Part shown: one piece after another, positions 1 through 7,876 of the stretch
How positions within the stretch are numbered: position 1 is the stretch's first letter
How the letters are laid out: every line of letters starts with the position of its first letter
Source of the DNA: Roseovarius sp. MMSF_3359
Lineage (GTDB): Bacteria; Pseudomonadota; Alphaproteobacteria; Rhodobacterales; Rhodobacteraceae
NCBI RefSeq assembly: GCF_030733385.1
Contig: NZ_JASHJC010000002.1
Location: 372,001-436,000 of the forward strand
Direction of reading: 5' to 3'
Length of the DNA: 64,000 nt
Notes under the pieces: generated by a model
The model's database searches: none
The model's input: only the letters and a program-made list of their open reading frames with translations
What the model was told of the DNA's origin: nothing
Position numbers and translations under genes: made by a program

Positions 1-16
1 AACATACGGTCAGACA

Positions 17-1159
17 TCAAAACTTTCCCCAGAATTTTTCCTTGATTTCAGCCTCGCGCATACCAGCCGGAGTATGAACCTGCACCGCCGTGCCAGGCTC
101 CCAATGGGACGCATCAATCAGGCCGATCGCGGCATTACAATCAAAGTCGTAGGCGCGGCAGGATGAGGAAATCCGCCCCACGCGCTGACCTTCCGCCTCG
201 ACCGGCCAGAAAGTGCCCTGCGGTGGCAGCGGATCACCGGCAATTTCGATCGGGCGTATCTGACGTGTCGGGGTTTGCTTTGCCTGCAAGGCATCCCATC
301 CGAGGCATCCCGGATCGCGCTCCATGTCGCAAAACCGACCAAGACCCGCCTCAAAGGGTGTCATGTCCGGGGTGATATCGCTCAGATACGACAAAAGCCC
401 CGCCTCGACCCGTTCTGCCTGACACGGGCACCCGGCGCACACGTCAAGGTCTCGCCCCGCTTCCATCAGTTGATCCCACAGGATATCGCCACCTGTTTCC
501 CCTTCGAAATAAAGCTCATACCCACCCTGCACCGAATATCCCGACCGCGCCAGCACCATGGGCGTGCCGTTCACGTCGACGCGGGCGTGACGGAAAAACC
601 GGATATCCTTGACCTGCGCACCCCAGATCCGGGCGGCCAGTTCGTCGGCTTTTGGCCCTTGAATGCCCAGAGGCGCCACCTGCGGCTCGTGGACTGACAC
701 GTCGAGGCCAAGACCTGCGGCCAGCCCCTTGTAGTAAAGGATCAGGTCACTGTCGGCGATCGAGACCCAATACCGGTCCTCGTCGAGGCGCAGCAGAACC
801 GGGTCGTTGGTCATGTACCCCCGGCGATCCACGGTCGGAATATAAAAGCACTGGTCATCCACCATCTTCGAGATGTCGCGCGGGGTCGACATCTGCACCA
901 GCCTGGCGGCGTCCGGCCCGCTGATCTCGATCTGGCGTTCGCAACCCACATCCCAGAGCTGCACGGCGGATTTGAGATGGCGGTAATCCTCTTCGCCGCA
1001 CGCGAAACCGGTGGCGATCAGCATGTTGTTGTAAACGATATACCCCTGCGCCCCGGCGGCATGGCTGCGCGCCCAGAAGGGTGACCGCCGCATCCGCACG
1101 GTCAGCGGCATCGTCGTAGTGATATCACGCATCGCAAAATCTCGTGTTTGGTGGTTCAT
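17..1159 (-). CDS. DmdA-family tetrahydrofolate-dependent demethylase (GcvT-like)
   Basis: This 380-residue protein belongs to the aminomethyltransferase (GcvT) fold family and most resembles dimethylsulfoniopropionate demethylase DmdA along its whole length. Visible family blocks are VYNNMLIAT, QLWDVGCERQIEISGPDA, the PRD loop, QCFYIPTVD, APLGIQGPKAD, IRFFRHARVDV and ARSGYSVQGGYELYF, with the C-terminal CGCP and PFEAGLGRFC blocks. DmdA moves a methyl group from DMSP to tetrahydrofolate. The substrate here is uncertain, because the operon also encodes a Rieske oxygenase and a PhyH dioxygenase and lacks the DmdB ligase. The start is placed at the ATG at 1159, 14 nt after GGGAAGG; in-frame ATGs at 1201 and 1132 are alternatives. 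It is the last gene of the operon in this window. Confidence 0.8.
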   Translation of the reverse strand: MNHQTRDFAMRDITTTMPLTVRMRRSPFWARSHAAGAQGYIVYNNMLIATGFACGEEDYRHLKSAVQLWDVGCERQIEISGPDAARLVQMSTPRDISKMVDDQCFYIPTVDRRGYMTNDPVLLRLDEDRYWVSIADSDLILYYKGLAAGLGLDVSVHEPQVAPLGIQGPKADELAARIWGAQVKDIRFFRHARVDVNGTPMVLARSGYSVQGGYELYFEGETGGDILWDQLMEAGRDLDVCAGCPCQAERVEAGLLSYLSDITPDMTPFEAGLGRFCDMERDPGCLGWDALQAKQTPTRQIRPIEIAGDPLPPQGTFWPVEAEGQRVGRISSSCRAYDFDCNAAIGLIDASHWEPGTAVQVHTPAGMREAEIKEKFWGKF

Positions 1160-1234
1160 GGCATTGTCATGCACCTTCCCGGGCAGCCCGCCAAATATCA
1201 TATGGCTCTGCCACCCATGCCGTTTCGCGAAGGC

Positions 1235-2137
1235 TCACATCATGCCGCCCGCCGTCTTGTCCTCGCCCGATTGCGCCGCGTAGATCGAGGTGTAGCCACC
1301 CGACCAGTTGGGCGGGATCTGACAGGGGCGCGGGTCATGTTCGGCCCAGATCACGTGCGCGCCCCGAACCACCTTGTAGGTGTTGCGCGTCGGTTGCGGA
1401 TGAGCGGTGTAGGGCTTCGCATCCGAGGATGTGTAGCAGTTCAGCAAGAGCGGCCGCGGGACCGGGTTTTTCGAAGCGGGCGAGTAATGGAGCGTGCGGG
1501 CGTTGTGCACGGTGATGCTGCCCGCCTTGCCGGTCATGTATTCCACGCGGCCCGTATCGACGCCCGCCGCATCTTCGTCCGAGAGCATCCCGGTCCAGTT
1601 CCCGTCGGCATCGTACTGATTGTACAGGTCTTCGTTATGTGACCCCTTCAGTGCCGCAAGCGGGCCATTGGACATGTCCGTATCGGTAAGGTAGCAGCCG
1701 ATGGTCAGGACGTTGTAATTGGTATGCGGGAAAAACTGGATATCCTGGTGCCATTTCACCGTGTCCGAGGCATCGAACCATTTGAAGTTCAGTTTCGAGT
1801 GATGGAACACCACGTTCGGCCCCACCAGGTCGGCGGCCACATCGGCCATCAGGCCGGTCGAAAAATTCCAATAGGCATCGTGTTGAATATCGGGGCTTTT
1901 CAGGCGGCGCAGGACGGGGTCATCGGCGCTGTGGCCCGGGCCGATATCGAAGGTATCGTCCGACGCGCTGACCGCGCGGCTTTTGTCCTGAAACTCTGCC
2001 GTGACCCGTTGCAGCTCAGCCAGCACATCTGCGGGCACCAGCTCTTCGACGCTCACGAAACCATCTTCGAAATACTTCTCCCGCTGCGCCTGCGTCAGCA
2101 CGCGGGCAGGTTCTTTCAGAATGTCTTCCGGTGTCAT
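1235..2137 (-). CDS. Phytanoyl-CoA dioxygenase (PhyH) family protein
   Basis: This is a 300-residue Fe(II)/2-oxoglutarate dioxygenase of the PhyH family. The HxD half of the iron triad is H130 and D132 in VKWHQDIQFF. The distal His is H217 in TLHYSPASKN, and R228, eleven residues later, fits the 2-oxoglutarate-binding Arg (the same spacing as in human PhyH). GGGAGA lies about 6 nt before the ATG. The gene starts 11 nt after the Rieske gene ends, so the two are surely cotranscribed. Such enzymes hydroxylate or demethylate small substrates; bacterial members act on substrates as different as phytanoyl-CoA, ectoine and phosphonates, so the substrate cannot be read from sequence. The neighbours suggest a step in the breakdown of a methylated organic acid. 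Confidence 0.85.
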   Translation of the reverse strand: MTPEDILKEPARVLTQAQREKYFEDGFVSVEELVPADVLAELQRVTAEFQDKSRAVSASDDTFDIGPGHSADDPVLRRLKSPDIQHDAYWNFSTGLMADVAADLVGPNVVFHHSKLNFKWFDASDTVKWHQDIQFFPHTNYNVLTIGCYLTDTDMSNGPLAALKGSHNEDLYNQYDADGNWTGMLSDEDAAGVDTGRVEYMTGKAGSITVHNARTLHYSPASKNPVPRPLLLNCYTSSDAKPYTAHPQPTRNTYKVVRGAHVIWAEHDPRPCQIPPNWSGGYTSIYAAQSGEDKTAGGMM

Positions 2138-2148
2138 CTTGATCTCCC

Positions 2149-3234
2149 TTAGGTCAAAGACCGCCCTTCGGCGGCCAGTTTCTTGTTGAGGATCTGGCGC
2201 ACCTTGATGCCCGCACCATCGGCGCCCAGCGTGACTTCAAGAAAGTCGAGCCCGCGCGGATCTGCCTCGATCTGCGCCTGCATCCGCTCCAGCAGGTGCT
2301 TGTCCTCGTCAAAGGCGGCGGTGACGCTGGCCTTGGTCTTGGTGGCCACATCTTCGCTCAGTTCAGGCACGTCAAAGGCCGCGCCCCAGAAATAGTGGGT
2401 TTTGCCGCGTTGCGCGGGCGTGACGATATGGCAGCCGCGCATGATGAAATCCGATCGCGCACCGGCATCGGGGTTTGGATCATGCACGTTCCAGTCAGAA
2501 AAAGAGATCGCCAGCGTCGGCATCCGGCCCTTTTGCACCCGCTTGATCGGCTTGTCCTCTGGCAGGCCCATACCGGCACAAAAGAGTGGCGACAGCGGGG
2601 CCAGGTCAAATTCCTGCTCGTAACAGACGGTTTCCCCCTCCATGTAGGTATCGGGTGCCGTGATCCAATCATCCTGCTTGAACGTGTTCTTGTGCAGGAA
2701 CGCGATATGGGTGAGGTCCAGCACGTTTTCGCGGATCAACACCCAGTTGGCCGCCACCTCGTAATAGCCGGTAATGAACGACCAGCCCGGATCGGTCTGA
2801 TAGGCGACATCGGGTGGGTCGCAATCGATGGCCTCCTGATCGCCCATCCAGATCCAGATGAACGCGCCTGCTTCGCGTACGACAAAGGCGGGGATTTGCG
2901 CGGTCTTCGGCATCATCGTCTGGGTGGGGGCCTTGGTACAGTGCCCGCCGGTGTTGAACTCCATCCCGTGATAGGGGCAGATGATCTTGTCCCCGGTGAC
3001 ATGCCCCTCGCTCAGCGGCGCCCAGCGATGCGGGCAGCGGTCGTAAAGTGCGGCGGGTGTGCCATCTTCCAGCCGATAGAGCACTACCGGCGTTTCCAAG
3101 AGCCAGCGCGCCAGCGGTTTGGTCGTCACCTCATTGGCGCGGGCAGCGCACCACCACATGTTGCGGGGGTAATTGTCCTGCAGCATGCCGTTCGGGATGC
3201 GCTGGCCGTTCCTGGTCTGGTCCTGACCGTCCAT
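2149..3234 (-). CDS. Rieske [2Fe-2S] oxygenase, VanA-like demethylase subunit
   Basis: This is the oxygenase component of a Rieske non-haem iron system, 361 residues. The Rieske cluster ligands are C67 and H69 (RCPHR), then C86 and H89 (ICPYHGMEF). The mononuclear iron site is N170..D173..H176....H181 (ENVLDLTHIAFLH), the layout of vanillate O-demethylase VanA and related single-component-alpha oxygenases. The ATG at 3234 is chosen because GAGGAGG stands 7 nt before it and it follows the panB stop by one base; a longer reading from 3252 would overlap panB. No reductase (VanB-like) gene is in the window. The probable role is oxidative demethylation or hydroxylation of a small carboxylate or amine, upstream of or parallel to the DmdA-like enzyme. 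Confidence 0.85.
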   Translation of the reverse strand: MDGQDQTRNGQRIPNGMLQDNYPRNMWWCAARANEVTTKPLARWLLETPVVLYRLEDGTPAALYDRCPHRWAPLSEGHVTGDKIICPYHGMEFNTGGHCTKAPTQTMMPKTAQIPAFVVREAGAFIWIWMGDQEAIDCDPPDVAYQTDPGWSFITGYYEVAANWVLIRENVLDLTHIAFLHKNTFKQDDWITAPDTYMEGETVCYEQEFDLAPLSPLFCAGMGLPEDKPIKRVQKGRMPTLAISFSDWNVHDPNPDAGARSDFIMRGCHIVTPAQRGKTHYFWGAAFDVPELSEDVATKTKASVTAAFDEDKHLLERMQAQIEADPRGLDFLEVTLGADGAGIKVRQILNKKLAAEGRSLT

Positions 3235-3235
3235 G

Positions 3236-4093
3236 TCATTCCTCCTCTGCAAGGCGCCGCCTGAGGGCGTCGGCCTCTTCGGGTTTCATCTGGTACGAAT
3301 GATCGGCATCGGGAAAACTGCCCGCGCGCACATCGGCGGCGAAGTCGGCGAAGGCCCTGGTGGCAACTTCGGCGACATTGCCATAACGCTTGGCAAACTT
3401 GGGTTTGAACGTGTCGAACGCGCCGATCAGGTCATAGCCGTTCAGAAGCTGGCAGGTGCCTGCCGCGCCCGCACCGATGGAAAAGGTGAAGATGCCGACA
3501 GCCTCGTCCACCGCTTTGCCAACCTCGTAAGGCATCGCTTCGATCTCAAGCCCGATGGCCCCGGCTTCTTCGATGGCGCGGGCGTTGTCGATGATGGTCA
3601 TGGCCCCGTCTGCGGTGCGGCCCTGCATCTTGAAACCGCCCGCCAGATGCACCCGGTGCGGCAAGAGGCCGACATGGCTCATCACCGGGACGCCGGCATC
3701 GGCCACGGCCTTGATGATATGAGACATCTCGCGCCCGCCCTGCAGCTTGACCGCCTCGGCCCCGCCTTCCTTCATCAGGCGAATTGCGTTGAGCACCGCC
3801 ATGTCCGGCGTCGCGTAGGAACCGTAAGGCATCGACACGAGGCAGAAGGTGTTGGGCGCCCCGCGGCGCACCGCGCGGCAATGGTCGATCATCTGGTCCA
3901 CGGTCATCGCCAGCGTGTTTTCATGCCCGTGCAGCGTCATCCCCAGGCTGTCGCCAACCCCGATGATATCGACGCCCGCCCGTTCGGCCCAGGCTGCGGT
4001 CATCGCCTCGCCCACGGCCACCATCACCAGCCGTTCACCCGCGGCCTTCCTTGCCGCAAGGTCGGGGATCGTCAGTTTTACCCTGTCAGTCAT
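3236..4093 (-). CDS. panB: PanB-like ketopantoate hydroxymethyltransferase homologue with altered metal site
   Basis: This 285-residue protein is clearly of the PanB fold: GVGDSLGMTLHGH, HCRAVRRGAPN, SHVGLLPH, FKMQGR, SIGAG and PKFAKRYG are family blocks. PanB makes ketopantoate from 2-oxoisovalerate and methylene-tetrahydrofolate. Against the E. coli enzyme, D45 is kept as D48, but D84 (ADLPF) is S87 (VSMPY) and E114 (KIEGG) is Q118 (KLQGG). Two of three magnesium ligands are therefore gone, while K116, H140 and E185 remain. panC is not nearby and the gene leads a catabolic operon, so a changed function is likely. The ATG at 4093 gives the family's usual length; an open frame upstream to 4306 would run through the operator and marR. 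Confidence 0.8.
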   Translation of the reverse strand: MTDRVKLTIPDLAARKAAGERLVMVAVGEAMTAAWAERAGVDIIGVGDSLGMTLHGHENTLAMTVDQMIDHCRAVRRGAPNTFCLVSMPYGSYATPDMAVLNAIRLMKEGGAEAVKLQGGREMSHIIKAVADAGVPVMSHVGLLPHRVHLAGGFKMQGRTADGAMTIIDNARAIEEAGAIGLEIEAMPYEVGKAVDEAVGIFTFSIGAGAAGTCQLLNGYDLIGAFDTFKPKFAKRYGNVAEVATRAFADFAADVRAGSFPDADHSYQMKPEEADALRRRLAEEE

Positions 4094-4101
4094 ATCGCGC
4101 T

Positions 4102-4123
4102 TATTGTTCCATTTGGAACAATA
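4102..4123. promoter_or_regulatory. 22-bp perfect inverted repeat, probable MarR operator
   Basis: The arms TATTGTTCCA (4102-4111) and TGGAACAATA (4114-4123) are exact reverse complements around a TT spacer. The site lies in the 116-bp gap between divergent panB and marR, 9 bp from the panB start, where a bound repressor would block the operon. The same core, GTTCCA-2 nt-TGGAAC, recurs upstream of the TRAP gene dctP at 7739-7752. Confidence 0.7.
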
Positions 4124-4209
4124 TTGACTCGAGTTCTTTTCATCTTCAAGAGAAACTTTTACCCTGCGGCTCCGGGACCTGTCCGATGCCCTGACAAGAA
4201 GCGAACCGC

Positions 4210-4674
4210 ATGAACAAGCAAAACCGACCGAGACCCGAACCCGAGGATTTTCTAGCCCGTGTCGAGTTCCGCGATGCTGCGCTGCTGTCGTTCCTGACCA
4301 GTTCAATCATTGTCCCGGCCTATGACGCGGTCAAACGTGACCTGGGCATCGCACGGCCAGAATACATGCTGCTCCTGTGCCTGTCGCATTATCCGGTGCT
4401 GACCGCGCAGGACGTCTCCCGCCTGACCGGCCGGCCCCGAAATTCGATCAGCCGGGCGGTGCACCGGATGCTGGCGGTGGGCCATATCGAACGCGCGCCC
4501 GATCCGTCCGACGGGCGCCAGGCACGCCTGACGATCACACAATCGGGCCGGGCGTTGCATGCCCAGATTTCCGAGCGTATCCGCCAACGGCAGGAAAATG
4601 TGCTTTCGGGTCTGACGGCCCGGGAGCGCGAAGACCTCGCCCGGTTGTTGCGCAAGGCGGCGGTATCCACCTGA
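4210..4674 (+). CDS. MarR family transcriptional regulator
   Basis: This is a 154-residue winged-helix regulator. The helix-turn-helix spans about residues 65-90 (TAQDVSRLTGRPRNSISRAV), and the wing carries the family signature DPSDGRQARLTIT at 97-110, flanked by dimerisation helices. It is divergent from the panB operon and ends 2 bp from the convergent dctM stop. The perfect palindrome at 4102-4123 between it and panB is its likely operator, and a copy of the core in front of dctP suggests that it controls the transporter too. The ligand is probably the transported substrate or a CoA ester derived from it; this is an inference from context. Confidence 0.85.
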   Translation: MNKQNRPRPEPEDFLARVEFRDAALLSFLTSSIIVPAYDAVKRDLGIARPEYMLLLCLSHYPVLTAQDVSRLTGRPRNSISRAVHRMLAVGHIERAPDPSDGRQARLTITQSGRALHAQISERIRQRQENVLSGLTAREREDLARLLRKAAVST

Positions 4675-4676
4675 CC

Positions 4677-5993
4677 CTAGAAACCGCCCAGTAATTGTGA
4701 CGGCAGCCAGAGCGCCAGTTGCGGGAAGGCCAGCACCAGCGCCAGGGTCACCAGTTGCATGGCGATAAAGGGGATCACACCCCAATACATATGCCGAAGC
4801 GTGATTTCCGGTGGGCTGATGCCGCGCAGGTAAAAGATTGACGGCGCCATCGGCGGGGTCAGGTAACTGGTTTGCAGCATCACCAGGAAGAGGATGCAGA
4901 ACCAGATCGGATCGAACCCGGCGATCTTGATGATCGGGATCGCGATCGGGATAACGATCAGGATGACCGAAACCAGGTCCAGCACGAACCCCGCCAGGAA
5001 GGTAATAAACAGGATCAGCGCCAGCGTTCCCCAAGGGCCAAGCTCGGCCGCCGCAAGGATGCTGTTCGTGGCGCCCAAACCGCCCGAGGCGATGAAGACC
5101 CCCGCGAACATGTTCCCGGCGAGCAGGATCGTCAGCACCATGACCGTAATCAGCACCGTTTGGCGCAGGGCGGTCAGCAGCGTGCGGATGCTGAAATTGC
5201 CGTAAAGCGCCGTCAGCAGGACCGACCCCACCGCACCGCAGGCCGCGGCCTCCGTCGCCGTGGCCCAGCCCAGCAGGATCGTGCCCAACACCACGAAAAT
5301 CAGGATCAGCGGCGGCACCAGCGCGACAAGGGTCTTGACGATCCTCTCCCCCATCGTCGGAAGCGGACCGTCCGGCGCCTTGTAGGGTGCGCGTGACGGG
5401 TCGATGGTACAGATCACCAACACGTAGAGAATGAAGAGACCTGCCATAATGAAGCCCGGGAACATGATCCCGGCAAAAAGATCCCCGACCGAGACATCGG
5501 CCACCGGCGCGAGGATGATGACCAGCACCGAGGGTGGGATGATCGTGCCGAGCGAGCCACCCGCACAGATCGTGCCCGAGATCAGCGACTTGTCGTAATT
5601 GTGGCTCATCATGATCGGGATCGCCAGCAGCCCGATTACCGTTTCCGTGGCCCCGACGACCCCCGACGCAGCGGCAAAGACCACGCCCATCAGGATCGAC
5701 CCCACCGCCAACCCGCCCGGCAGGCGGCGCGTCCACATATGGATGGCTTCGAACAATCGCTCGGCGATGCCGGATTTCTCCAGCATCGCGCCCATGAAGA
5801 TGAAAAGCGGCAGGGCGGCCAGAACGTAGTTGCCCGCGACGTCCTGCACCTTGGTCACGAACTGGAACACGGCCTTGTCGCCGAACCGCATGATCCCGAA
5901 AACGAGGCTCACCCCCATCAGCGAATAGGCCACCGGGATGCCCAGGAAAATCAGCACCAGCAGCGCCGGGAACATCATCAGCGCGATATCCAT
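4677..5993 (-). CDS. dctM: TRAP transporter large permease (DctM)
   Basis: This is the 438-residue large membrane subunit of a tripartite ATP-independent periplasmic transporter, which drives solute uptake with a sodium gradient. It shows the expected run of about 12 hydrophobic helices and the family blocks GIPVAYSLMGVS, LPLFIFMGAMLEKSGIAERLF, PGGLAVGSILMGVVFAAASGV and SGTICAGGSLGTIIPPS. Its ATG shares a base with the dctQ stop (TGATG), so translation is coupled. It is the last gene of the dctPQM operon and converges on marR with a 2-bp gap and no visible terminator. Confidence 0.93.
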   Translation of the reverse strand: MDIALMMFPALLVLIFLGIPVAYSLMGVSLVFGIMRFGDKAVFQFVTKVQDVAGNYVLAALPLFIFMGAMLEKSGIAERLFEAIHMWTRRLPGGLAVGSILMGVVFAAASGVVGATETVIGLLAIPIMMSHNYDKSLISGTICAGGSLGTIIPPSVLVIILAPVADVSVGDLFAGIMFPGFIMAGLFILYVLVICTIDPSRAPYKAPDGPLPTMGERIVKTLVALVPPLILIFVVLGTILLGWATATEAAACGAVGSVLLTALYGNFSIRTLLTALRQTVLITVMVLTILLAGNMFAGVFIASGGLGATNSILAAAELGPWGTLALILFITFLAGFVLDLVSVILIVIPIAIPIIKIAGFDPIWFCILFLVMLQTSYLTPPMAPSIFYLRGISPPEITLRHMYWGVIPFIAMQLVTLALVLAFPQLALWLPSQLLGGF

Positions 5994-6535
5994 CAGGCGT
6001 GACCCCCAGCAGTCTCCGGGACCAAGGCCTGCCCGGTGAACAACACCGCCCCCGATTTCAGCATTTCAGCCAATGTCTGCGCCGCGAACAGCCCGAAACC
6101 GGCCACGAAGGTCACCCGGAAGGGCCAGACCACCGGGTTCCACGCGCTTTCACCCGACACCTCACCGCTCATGTAGGCCCGCATCAGGTACTCCCAAAGG
6201 CCGACGCACAGCCATAGCACCATAGGCAGAAGGACCAGGTACCCAAGCAGGTCGATCGCCGCCCGTCCCCGCTTTGGTAAGGAGGCATAGAAAAAATCCA
6301 CCCGCACATGAGCACGCATCTTCATCGTGTAGGCGATGCCCAGCATCAGCCCACCGCCCATCAGCATATAGGCGAGTTCATAGGCCCAAAAGGTCGGCGC
6401 GTTGAACGCATAGCGGGCCACGACCTCGTAAACCATGAAGAGCGCCAGGGGTACGGTCGTGACGGCCGCCAGCCAGCCAGCCCAGACGGTCACCGCCTCG
6501 ATGATCCGGATCATGCCGATCAGGATGGAACGCAT
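5993..6535 (-). CDS. dctQ: TRAP transporter small permease (DctQ)
   Basis: This 180-residue protein has four predicted membrane helices (about residues 10-35, 47-65, 87-110 and 133-155) and the small-subunit sequence VVARYAFNAPTFWAYELAYMLM followed by RVDFFY, typical of DctQ. The small permease links the binding protein to the large permease DctM. It lies 66 bp after dctP and overlaps dctM by one base. Confidence 0.9.
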   Translation of the reverse strand: MRSILIGMIRIIEAVTVWAGWLAAVTTVPLALFMVYEVVARYAFNAPTFWAYELAYMLMGGGLMLGIAYTMKMRAHVRVDFFYASLPKRGRAAIDLLGYLVLLPMVLWLCVGLWEYLMRAYMSGEVSGESAWNPVVWPFRVTFVAGFGLFAAQTLAEMLKSGAVLFTGQALVPETAGGHA

Positions 6536-6601
6536 CTCACCTCTCCAGACAAAAGAGACCGGCGGGCGAACCCGTCGATCCCCCTGACCTTATCAAAAGA
6601 A

Positions 6602-7651
6602 CTAGTTCGGTTCCTTGCTGTCGCGGTACTTATGGGCGCTTGCCCAAAGCTCCTTGTAAGCCCTCTGGTCCGCGAGGATGTTCTTGAACCAGTCGTCGGG
6701 TTGAGCCGCGGCGGTCTTGTCCGCCCAGGCTTGCGCCAATTCCTGCGTCTTGACCAGAACCTCATCGTCCACAACGACGATTTCATTGCCGCTTTCCTCG
6801 TAGAAGGCATAGGCGCCAGCATCTTCATGCCCGGTTTCCTGATACACCTTCATCGTGGTCAGCTTGCCCGCCAGCAGCAGAAGTTCCTGATTGCGTTCAC
6901 CGATCCGGTCCCAGGCCTCTTTGTTGACCTCACATTCCAGAACGGTCGTGGGGTGATGATACCCGGGCAGGACGATGTATTTGGCGATCTTGTAGAAGCC
7001 CGCCGACTTGTTGAGATAGGGCGTCGACCATTCCACCGCGTCGATCACGCCACGCTCGAGCGCCGGATAGACCTCGGCCCCGGGCAGGATCACGGTGGAC
7101 ACGCCCAGCTCGGCCGAGATCTCGGCCCAGGCGCCCGCGGTACGTTGCTTCAGCCCGTTGAAATCCGCGAGGCTTTGCACCTTCTTCGTGGAGTGCAAGC
7201 CCACCTCACGCGGGTACTGACCGCAGGGGAAAGCCACAACATCGAACTTCTCCATCCGGTAGTCCATCCATGTCTGCAGACCGCCACCTTCGTAGATCCA
7301 GTGCTGCATCTCTTCGGCGTTCAGCCCGCCGGTCCAGCCGCCGAAGAGGACGGTGGTCTTGTCCACGCCCCAATCATAGCCACCCCAATGGTGGCCCATC
7401 TCAGCCACGCCGCTCGACACGGTTTCAGTCACCTTCAGCGCGCTGCCCAGTGTACCGCCGGGGAACACCTCGATCTTGATTTCGCCGTTGGTCAGGAACT
7501 CGGCCATCTCGGCAAAGCCCTTGGCGGCGGTTTCCAGCGGCGGCCCACCGCCCCAAGACGTCGCCATCGACCAGTTTTCCTCGGCCATTGCCATACTGCC
7601 CGCCACGGCGAGCGACAGTGCGAATGCCGTGATCCTTGAATGCGTTTCCAT
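6602..7651 (-). CDS. dctP: TRAP transporter substrate-binding protein (DctP)
   Basis: This is a 349-residue periplasmic solute receptor. A Sec signal peptide is seen at 1-23 with cleavage after AMA. DctP-type blocks are WGGGPPLETAAKGFAEMAE, VFPGGTLG, SLADFNGLKQRTAG (R170 is the conserved carboxylate-binding Arg) and ALERGVIDAVEWSTPY. The receptor subgroup is that of organic-acid binders of the DctP/TakP type. The ATG at 7651 has GGGAGG six nt upstream; the longer frame to 7702 lacks a ribosome site. Two copies of TTGGAACTA and a GTTCCA/TGGAAC palindrome upstream link it to the marR/panB regulon, so the ligand is probably the substrate of that operon. Confidence 0.92.
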   Translation of the reverse strand: METHSRITAFALSLAVAGSMAMAEENWSMATSWGGGPPLETAAKGFAEMAEFLTNGEIKIEVFPGGTLGSALKVTETVSSGVAEMGHHWGGYDWGVDKTTVLFGGWTGGLNAEEMQHWIYEGGGLQTWMDYRMEKFDVVAFPCGQYPREVGLHSTKKVQSLADFNGLKQRTAGAWAEISAELGVSTVILPGAEVYPALERGVIDAVEWSTPYLNKSAGFYKIAKYIVLPGYHHPTTVLECEVNKEAWDRIGERNQELLLLAGKLTTMKVYQETGHEDAGAYAFYEESGNEIVVVDDEVLVKTQELAQAWADKTAAAQPDDWFKNILADQRAYKELWASAHKYRDSKEPN

Positions 7652-7720
7652 ATGCATCCTCCCGTTTTCTCTGTTGGCAATCCCGTTTCCCGGCGCGCAC
7701 ACCAGGCTGGATTGTCTTTT

Positions 7721-7754
7721 TTGGAACTACCCATTCTTGTTCCAGTTGGAACTA
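7721..7754. promoter_or_regulatory. Second MarR-type operator plus half-site upstream of dctP
   Basis: GTTCCA-GT-TGGAAC at 7739-7752 repeats the core of the perfect palindrome at 4102-4123. TTGGAACTA occurs at 7721-7729 and again at 7746-7754, a direct repeat with a 25-bp period. The site lies in the 225-bp gap between the MmgE/PrpD gene and dctP, about 90 bp from the dctP start, and probably marks the promoter of the TRAP operon. Confidence 0.6.
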
Positions 7755-7876
7755 TTTGTAAAGTTTCCCCTACAGCCTTGCAGCAGCCGGGCACAGGGTT
7801 GCACGGACCCGGTCTTTCAAAAAATAGAATAGAACTATGCGAACCATACCGATTTGCGATGCCTGGCCAAGCGGGT

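Noticed and set aside
4094-4306. N-terminal extension of the PanB-like gene
   Set aside because: It would read through the operator and into marR, and it makes the protein far longer than the family.
4303-5736. 477-residue open frame on minus, overlapping dctM and marR
   Set aside because: It is another frame of dctM, and its end lies inside marR; dctM has the membrane-protein pattern and this frame does not.
6308-7639. 443-residue open frame on plus
   Set aside because: It is antisense to dctQ and dctP; the residue mix is that of a shadow frame.
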